64,000 nucleotides of DNA from Hespellia stercorisuis DSM 15480 (GTDB lineage Bacteria; Bacillota; Clostridia; Lachnospirales; Lachnospiraceae): positions 1 through 64,000 of the forward strand of contig NZ_FQZY01000014.1 of assembly GCF_900142165.1 (NCBI RefSeq), written 5' to 3'. The position numbers and the translations under genes were made by a program. The notes under the pieces are model-generated. The model was not told where the DNA came from. It worked only from the letters and a program-made list of their open reading frames with translations, and ran no database searches. Shown here one piece after another: positions 58,975 to 64,000 of the stretch. Numbering within the stretch: the stretch's first letter is position 1; each line of letters begins with the position of its first letter.

Positions 58975-59080
58975 TAATAGGAAAATCCTTTGGATTTGCT
59001 ATTATATAAAAAAAGAAAGTGCGAAAGAATAGAAAATGTACGCGATACTGATGCGAGGCAGCGCATAGAAAGGAGAGTAC

Positions 59081-59326
59081 ATGGAGACAAGAATTGCATT
59101 ACTCGGAATTATTGTGGAAAACAATGATTCTGTGGAACAGCTGAACCGCCTGCTGAGTGAATACGGAACATATATATTTGGCAGAATGGGCATCCCGCAT
59201 AAAGAGAAAAACGTGAATGTCATCAGCATTGCCATGGATGCGCCCAATGACATCATCAGTGCATTGTCCGGAAAGCTGGGGATGCTTCCGGGAATCAGCA
59301 CGAAGACAACCTATGCCAAGATATAA
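59081..59326 (+). CDS. TM1266 family iron-only hydrogenase system regulator
   Basis: The 81-residue protein has an ACT/NikR-C-like fold pattern (RIALLGIIVENNDSVEQLNRLLSEYG..., in part LGIIVENNDSVEQLN; GRMGIPHKEKNVNVISIAMDAP; LSGKLGMLPGISTKTTYAKI). It matches the small putative regulator commonly found with [FeFe]-hydrogenase maturation genes, named after TM1266 of Thermotoga. Its mechanism is unknown. AAGGAGAG precedes the ATG, and the gene starts the hydE-hydG-hydF group nine bases ahead of hydE. Confidence 0.88.
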   Translation: METRIALLGIIVENNDSVEQLNRLLSEYGTYIFGRMGIPHKEKNVNVISIAMDAPNDIISALSGKLGMLPGISTKTTYAKI

Positions 59327-59335
59327 GGAGTAATT

Positions 59336-60373
59336 ATGAGACAATGGATTGATAAGCTGAGAGCGACAGGTGAGCTTTCGAGAGAAGAGTGGACAGCACT
59401 GATTGAAGGGCGCACCCCCAAACTGGCAGAGTATCTGTTTGCACAGGCAAGGGAGGTCCGACACATACATTATGGCCACGACATTTACATTCGCGGTCTG
59501 ATAGAATTTACAAATTACTGCAAGAATGACTGCTTGTACTGCGGTATTCGAAAGAGCAATGAGAAGGCGAACCGGTACCGTCTCAGTCTGGAAGAAATCA
59601 AGGACTGCTGCAGGGCGGGATATGATCTGGGCTTTCGCACCTTTGTGCTGCAGGGGGGCGAGGATGGTTATTATACGGATGAGCGGATGGAAGAAATCAT
59701 TCGGACAATCCGAAGCGGCTATCCGGATTGTGCCATCACCTTGTCAGTGGGCGAGAGAGAGCATGAGAGCTACCAGCGGTTCTTTGACGCGGGGGCAGAC
59801 CGTTATCTTCTCCGCCACGAGACTTACGATGCAGAGCATTATGGCAAACTGCATCCGGCGGGAATGACAGCGGAGCACAGGCAGAACTGCCTGTGGGATT
59901 TGAAGCAGATCGGCTACCAGGTGGGAACCGGGTTCATGGTGGGTTCGCCATTCCAGACACCGGAGAATCTGGCCGATGACATGCTGTTTTTGAAAAAACT
60001 GAATCCGCAGATGGTTGGAATCGGGCCCTTTATCCCCCATCACGACACCCCGTTTGCGGACAGAGACGCAGGAACACTGGAGCTGACGCTGTTCATGCTG
60101 GGACTGATCCGGCTGATGCTGCCAAGAGTCTTGCTGCCGTCGACAACGGCACTTGGAACCATCGATCCGAAAGGCCGGGAACTGGGAATACTGGCGGGAG
60201 CAAATGTGGTCATGCCGAACCTTTCACCGACCGATGTGAGAAAAGATTATGCCCTCTACGACAACAAAATCTGTACCGGAGATGAGGCGGCAGAGTGCAG
60301 GATGTGCATGGAGCGGCGGATGAAATCCATCGGGTACGATGTAGTGGTATCGCGGGGCGATTCCCTGGTATAG
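59336..60373 (+). CDS. hydE: [FeFe]-hydrogenase H-cluster radical SAM maturase HydE
   Basis: The 345-residue radical SAM enzyme helps build the 2Fe subcluster. The SAM-cluster motif is CKNDCLYCGIR (CxxxCxxC, about 61-71) in IEFTNYCKNDCLYCGIRKSN (quoted in part). YDLGFRTFVLQGGEDGYYTD and GTGFMVGSPFQTPENLADD follow. A C-terminal CRMCMERRMKSIGYDV-like tail (in part: CRMCMERR) is present. The ATG at 59336 follows AAGGAG. The TAG stop is part of an inverted repeat. Confidence 0.94.
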   Translation: MRQWIDKLRATGELSREEWTALIEGRTPKLAEYLFAQAREVRHIHYGHDIYIRGLIEFTNYCKNDCLYCGIRKSNEKANRYRLSLEEIKDCCRAGYDLGFRTFVLQGGEDGYYTDERMEEIIRTIRSGYPDCAITLSVGEREHESYQRFFDAGADRYLLRHETYDAEHYGKLHPAGMTAEHRQNCLWDLKQIGYQVGTGFMVGSPFQTPENLADDMLFLKKLNPQMVGIGPFIPHHDTPFADRDAGTLELTLFMLGLIRLMLPRVLLPSTTALGTIDPKGRELGILAGANVVMPNLSPTDVRKDYALYDNKICTGDEAAECRMCMERRMKSIGYDVVVSRGDSLV

Positions 60374-60416
60374 TGTACTGTCGCGCTCATATCTAGCTAA
60401 ACTACACAGTACACTA
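60371..60416. repeat. 11-bp inverted repeat between hydE and hydG
   Basis: TAGTGTACTGT (60371-60381, beginning with the hydE stop codon) pairs with ACAGTACACTA (60406-60416) across 24 bases. No T-tract follows. Confidence 0.7.
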
Positions 60417-60498
60417 GCGCCTCGCTGAAATCTGGAGAAATTACACAGGTATCCTGAAACAATAAATGTCAATTGAGAGAAAAAGGAGAAAAAAGAAA

Positions 60499-61920
60499 AT
60501 GTACGATCCAAAATCAAAAAAAGCAGAAGAATTTATAGACAATGACGAAATATTAGAGACACTGGCATACGCAGAGGCCAACAAAGAGAATATCGAACTG
60601 ATTGATTCCATTCTCGAGAAGGCAAGACTGAGAAAAGGTCTGACCCATCGTGAGGCGTCCGTCCTTCTGGCCTGTCCAATTGAGGAGAAGAACGAAGAAA
60701 TGTTCGCACTGGCCAAACAGATCAAGAAAGATTTTTACGGAAACCGTATTGTTATGTTTGCACCATTGTATCTGTCAAACTACTGTATCAACGGATGCAC
60801 CTACTGCCCGTATCATCTGAAGAACAAGCACATTGCCCGCAAAAAGCTGACACAGGAAGAGGTGCGTCAGGAGGTTATCGCACTGCAGGATCTGGGACAC
60901 AAGCGTCTTGCCATCGAGTCAGGTGAGGACCCGATCAACAACCCGATCGAGTACATTCTGGAATGCATCAAGACCATTTACAGTGTACATCACAAAAACG
61001 GTGACATCCGTCGTGTCAATGTCAATATCGCGGCCACCACAGTGGAGAACTACCGCAAGCTGAAGGATGCCGGAATCGGAACGTATATCCTGTTCCAGGA
61101 GACCTATCACAAGGAGAGCTATGAACAGCTTCATCCGACAGGACCGAAACACGATTACGCGTACCATACAGAGGCGATGGACCGTGCCATGGAAGGTGGA
61201 ATTGACGATGTAGGCTTAGGCGTACTGTTCGGTCTCGACAAATACCGTTACGAATTTGCTGGCCTGCTGATGCACGCAGAGCATCTGGAGGCAGCACAGG
61301 GGGTCGGTCCGCACACCATTAGCGTACCAAGATTATGTAACGCAGATGATATCGAAAAAGATACATTTACAAACGGAATCGACGATGACATTTTCGCGAA
61401 AATCGTCGCTTGTATTCGAATCGCGGTGCCATACACCGGCATGATCGTGTCCACAAGAGAGAGCCAGAAGTCCCGCGAGCGTGTGCTGAACCTTGGAATC
61501 TCCCAGGTCAGCGGCGGATCTAAGACCAGTGTAGGCGGTTATGCCGAGCCGGAGCCAGAGGAGGACAATTCTGCACAGTTTGATGTGACAGACCAGCGTT
61601 CACTGGATGAAGTCGTGAAATGGCTGATGGAATTAGGCTATATTCCAAGCTTCTGTACCGCGTGCTACCGCGAGGGCAGAACCGGAGACCGTTTCATGTC
61701 CCTGTGCAAGAGCGGACAGATCCAGAACTGCTGCCATCCAAACGCATTGATGACACTGAAAGAATATTTGATGGATTACGCTTCACCGGAGACAAAGGCA
61801 ATTGGAGATGCATTGATCGAGAAAGAGGCAGAAAATGTGCCGAATGAAAAGGCACGCGCAGTGGTAAAAGAAAATCTCCGCCTGATCGAGCAAGACAACA
61901 GAAGAGACTTTAGGTTCTAA
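60499..61920 (+). CDS. hydG: [FeFe]-hydrogenase H-cluster radical SAM maturase HydG (tyrosine lyase)
   Basis: The 473-residue enzyme cleaves tyrosine to yield the CO and CN ligands of the H-cluster. The radical SAM motif is CINGCTYCPYH (about 93-103). The C-terminal auxiliary cluster is formed by CTACYREGRTGDRFMSLCKSG (in part: CTACYREGRTG, MSLCKSG), the characteristic CxxC...C arrangement. ATG at 60499 was chosen because AAAGGAG lies about twelve bases upstream and because it gives the normal length; an in-frame upstream ATG at 60466 would precede the site. Confidence 0.96.
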   Translation: MYDPKSKKAEEFIDNDEILETLAYAEANKENIELIDSILEKARLRKGLTHREASVLLACPIEEKNEEMFALAKQIKKDFYGNRIVMFAPLYLSNYCINGCTYCPYHLKNKHIARKKLTQEEVRQEVIALQDLGHKRLAIESGEDPINNPIEYILECIKTIYSVHHKNGDIRRVNVNIAATTVENYRKLKDAGIGTYILFQETYHKESYEQLHPTGPKHDYAYHTEAMDRAMEGGIDDVGLGVLFGLDKYRYEFAGLLMHAEHLEAAQGVGPHTISVPRLCNADDIEKDTFTNGIDDDIFAKIVACIRIAVPYTGMIVSTRESQKSRERVLNLGISQVSGGSKTSVGGYAEPEPEEDNSAQFDVTDQRSLDEVVKWLMELGYIPSFCTACYREGRTGDRFMSLCKSGQIQNCCHPNALMTLKEYLMDYASPETKAIGDALIEKEAENVPNEKARAVVKENLRLIEQDNRRDFRF

Positions 61921-61940
61921 CCTAGCAGGGAGGAATACGT

Positions 61941-63134
61941 ATGAGTTTAAATAACACTCCAAGTGCAGACCGCGTCCACATCGGAATCTTTGGGAAACGG
62001 AATGCAGGAAAATCAAGCATCATCAATGCCATCACGGGCCAGAGGCTCGCGATTGTATCGGACATCAAAGGAACGACGACAGACCCGGTGCTCAAAGCTA
62101 TGGAGCTTCTCCCGCTGGGCCCGGTGGTGGTGATCGACACGCCGGGACTGGATGACGAGGGCAAGTTAGGTGAACTGCGCGTCCAAAAAGCATATCAGAT
62201 TCTGAACAAAACAGACATTGCAGTTCTTGTGGTGGATGGAACTGTTGGAATGACGAAAGAGGATGACGCCATTTTAGACCGGATCAAGGCAAAGCAGATT
62301 CCCTATGTGATCGTCATGAACAAGTCAGATCTGGCAAAAGAGGAAGTGGACTCCAAAATCCGGGACAACACGATCTGGGTCAGCACAACACATAAAAAAA
62401 ACATCAATGAGCTGAAGGAACTGATTGCCGCGCAGGTGAAGACGGAAGACTTGACGATGAAAATCGTGGGAGATCTTCTGGAGCCGAACGACCTGGTCGT
62501 GCTGGTGGTTCCGATTGACTCTGCCGCACCGAAGGGGCGCCTGATACTGCCGCAGCAGCAGACCATAAGAGACGTACTGGAGGCGGGAGCAGTATCCGTT
62601 GTGGTGAGGGAGACGGAGTTGAAGCAGATGTTAGCCTCTCTCGGAAAGAAGCCGAAGCTGGTGATCACAGACAGTCAGGCCTTCGAGCAGGTGGCAAAAG
62701 ATGTGCCGGAGGATGTGCTTCTGACGTCTTTCTCCATTCTGTTTGCCCGCTATAAAGGAAATCTGGCGGCCGTGATTCAGGGCGCGCGGGCACTCGACAA
62801 GCTTCAGGACGGGGATACGGTTTTGATCTCGGAGGGCTGTACCCACCACCGTCAGTGCGAGGACATCGGGACCGTGAAACTCCCCGGATGGATCAAGCAG
62901 CACAGCGGGAAAAAGCTCTATTTTGAATTTTCCAGCGGAACAGAGTTTCCGACAGACCTGTCGCCTTATAAACTGATCCTGCACTGCGGAGGCTGCACTC
63001 TGAACGAGCGGGAGATGAAATACCGCCTCAAATGCGCTGAAGACCAAAATATTCCGATGACCAACTACGGTATTGCAATCGCGCACATGAAAGGGATTCT
63101 GGAGCGGAGCGTGGAAGTATTTGCAGAGATATAA
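61941..63134 (+). CDS. hydF: [FeFe]-hydrogenase H-cluster maturation GTPase HydF
   Basis: The 397-residue scaffold carries the assembled 2Fe subcluster to the hydrogenase. The N-terminal GTPase has P-loop FGKRNAGKSS, switch threonines in GTTTDPV, DTPGLDDEG and NKSD. The C-terminal cluster site is GCTHHRQCED plus HCGGCTLNERE, the expected C-x-H...HCxxC pattern. AGGGAGGA precedes the ATG, 20 bases after hydG. The structural hydrogenase (hydA) is not in this window, as often happens. Confidence 0.96.
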   Translation: MSLNNTPSADRVHIGIFGKRNAGKSSIINAITGQRLAIVSDIKGTTTDPVLKAMELLPLGPVVVIDTPGLDDEGKLGELRVQKAYQILNKTDIAVLVVDGTVGMTKEDDAILDRIKAKQIPYVIVMNKSDLAKEEVDSKIRDNTIWVSTTHKKNINELKELIAAQVKTEDLTMKIVGDLLEPNDLVVLVVPIDSAAPKGRLILPQQQTIRDVLEAGAVSVVVRETELKQMLASLGKKPKLVITDSQAFEQVAKDVPEDVLLTSFSILFARYKGNLAAVIQGARALDKLQDGDTVLISEGCTHHRQCEDIGTVKLPGWIKQHSGKKLYFEFSSGTEFPTDLSPYKLILHCGGCTLNEREMKYRLKCAEDQNIPMTNYGIAIAHMKGILERSVEVFAEI

Positions 63135-63160
63135 GCGGAGAGAATACGGAGGATTTCTTT

Positions 63161-63847
63161 TTGATTACTACAATTTTATTTGATTTAGATGAGACGCTAT
63201 TTGATTTTCATAAAGCAGAAGCAATCGCATTGAGCAAGACACTGACCCAGCTGGGAGTGGAAGCAAGCCAGGAGAATATTGCGTTGTACAGCGCCATCAA
63301 CAAAAAGCACTGGGAGATGCTGGAGGAGGGCAGAATCACCCGCGCACAGGTACTTCTGGGCAGATTTGATGAACTGTTCGCGACGCTGGGCGCTGACTGT
63401 CAGAGCACACAGGCGCAGAAGATATACGAGCATCAGCTGGGAATCGGTCACTACTTCATACCGGGAGCACCGGAACTGCTGCAGGGGCTGACAGACCAGT
63501 ATGCTCTGTACATTGTGTCCAACGGTACGGCTTCTGTGCAGGAAGGGCGGATCAAAAGCTCCGGAATTGCCCCACTGTTTCGGGAAATATTTATCTCTCA
63601 GAAGATTGGCTATAATAAGCCAAGAAAAGAATTTTTCGATTACTGTTTTGCGCGGATTCCAGACTTCTCGAAGGAGAAGACCATCATCATCGGGGACAGC
63701 CTCACATCCGATATGAGAGGCGGAAACAATGCGGGAATCAGAACATGCTGGTTCAATCCCCGGGAAGATGAACGGATAGATGGCATACATATTGATTATG
63801 AAGTACAGAAGCTGGAACAGATTCCGGCGTTGCTAAAGGAGATATAA
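63161..63847 (+). CDS. HAD-superfamily phosphatase, YjjG-like
   Basis: The 228-residue protein has the HAD nucleophile motif LFDLDETLFDF (Asp about 8 and 10), VSNGTASVQEGR (motif II), KIGYNKPRKEFFDYC (motif III Lys) and IIGDSLTSDMRGGNNAG (motif IV). This is the YjjG/noncanonical pyrimidine nucleotidase branch, a house-cleaning nucleotidase. The start is TTG at 63161, seven bases after GGAGGA; no ATG is available nearby. It lies 26 bases after hydF and four bases before maf, so all may be co-transcribed. Confidence 0.9.
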   Translation: MITTILFDLDETLFDFHKAEAIALSKTLTQLGVEASQENIALYSAINKKHWEMLEEGRITRAQVLLGRFDELFATLGADCQSTQAQKIYEHQLGIGHYFIPGAPELLQGLTDQYALYIVSNGTASVQEGRIKSSGIAPLFREIFISQKIGYNKPRKEFFDYCFARIPDFSKEKTIIIGDSLTSDMRGGNNAGIRTCWFNPREDERIDGIHIDYEVQKLEQIPALLKEI

Positions 63848-63850
63848 AAC

Positions 63851-64000
63851 ATGGAACTGATACTGGCATCCGCATCTCCGCGGAGAAAAGAATTGCTGGA
63901 ACAGCTGGGCCTGACATTTGAGATCATCCCGGCACAGGGGGAAGAGATCATCAGAAGCACGAAACCGGACAGGGTGGTGCAGGATTTAGCCCTGCAAAAG
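63851..64000 (+). CDS. Maf-family nucleotide pyrophosphatase (5' part, cut by the window end)
   Basis: Fifty codons are visible, beginning [20 protein letters not shown], which is the signature N terminus of Maf/HAM1-type house-cleaning pyrophosphatases that hydrolyse noncanonical nucleoside triphosphates. AAAGGAG lies seven bases before the ATG. The 3' end is beyond the window. Pairing with a YjjG-like nucleotidase fits a nucleotide-pool clean-up role. Confidence 0.93.
   Translation, partial: MELILASASPRRKELLEQLGLTFEIIPAQGEEIIRSTKPDRVVQDLALQK

Larger units (their letters stand above)
58599..59080 (+). other. 482-base leader region upstream of the hydrogenase-maturation genes
   Basis: This stretch holds no convincing gene. 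It contains a promoter candidate, TTGCGT (58821-58826), 17 bases, TATACT (58844-58849), and three consecutive hairpins at 58921-59008. The second is a good terminator. A 28-codon frame (58639-58725) behind GGGGAAA and a 17-codon frame (58889-58942) that ends inside the terminator stem are too short to judge. Confidence 0.55.

Noticed and set aside
58756-58977. 73-codon frame before the hydrogenase-maturation genes
   Set aside because: It lacks a ribosome site and runs through the promoter candidate and both terminator hairpins. The last codons are the terminator T-tract.

Overview
The window looks like a chromosome segment from a strictly anaerobic, low-to-mid GC Gram-positive bacterium of the class Clostridia, most likely a gut Lachnospiraceae. 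The basis is: a Streptococcus/Clostridium-style type II fatty-acid cluster with fabK and a FabT-type MarR regulator, the [FeFe]-hydrogenase maturation genes hydE-hydG-hydF with a TM1266-type regulator, a four-subunit 2-oxoacid:ferredoxin oxidoreductase, a DUF6465-type Ala/Lys-rich protein, TTG/GTG starts behind strong Shine-Dalgarno sites, and no aerobic respiration genes. The species cannot be fixed by reading alone.

Layout. 1-1131: 3' end of a 23S rRNA gene followed, with no visible 5S gene, by seven tRNA genes (Asn, Glu, Thr, Met, Asp, Val, Leu). 1198-3832: a possible small RNA, a membrane methyltransferase, then an AT-rich two-gene islet (lipoprotein plus CPBP protease) bracketed by a 14-bp direct repeat. 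3869-9508: DUF6465 protein, a YibE/F pair, asnA, and a surface-anchored propeller-like protein. 9607-10095: tmRNA with promoter and terminator. 10228-13462: a PAP2-DgkA fusion, a phasin-like protein and a UbiB-like kinase. 13547-16592: porCDAB. 16609-18721: a 12/24-bp tandem repeat, a cytoplasmic-looking SH3-NlpC/P60 enzyme, a small unknown protein and tRNA-Gly(CCC). 18750-25436: a 59-bp perfect palindrome, an ABC exporter with a huge coiled coil, and its two-component system. 25558-34091: hisH-hisF, ung, a DUF134-NifX fusion divergent from a metal P-type ATPase, a TPR lipoprotein, hflX and a MATE pump. 34096-41519: a DMT transporter and SDR divergent from an RND pump with its own coiled coil, an HD protein and a LacI regulator. 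41648-42961: enolase.

43137-54974 is the fatty-acid operon: fabH-acpP-fabK-fabD-fabG-fabF-accB-fabZ-accC-accDA (a fused carboxyltransferase), a nitronate-monooxygenase-like gene, and a FabT-like regulator. Two overlapping palindromes lie on the fabH promoter, which suggests that the last gene of the operon controls the first. 55198-58598: an XRE-Uma2 fusion with a palindrome on its promoter, a sirtuin, a second CPBP protease whose 3' end has been multiplied into a ~35-bp tandem array, and greA. 58599-63134: a structured leader followed by the hydrogenase-maturation operon. 63161-64000: a HAD phosphatase and the start of maf.

Most of the window is housekeeping. The parts least explained by known families are the islet at 2112-3700, the tandem arrays at 16609 and 57816, the palindrome at 18750, the long inverted repeats inside the fab and hyd operons, and the matching coiled-coil inserts of two unrelated exporters.
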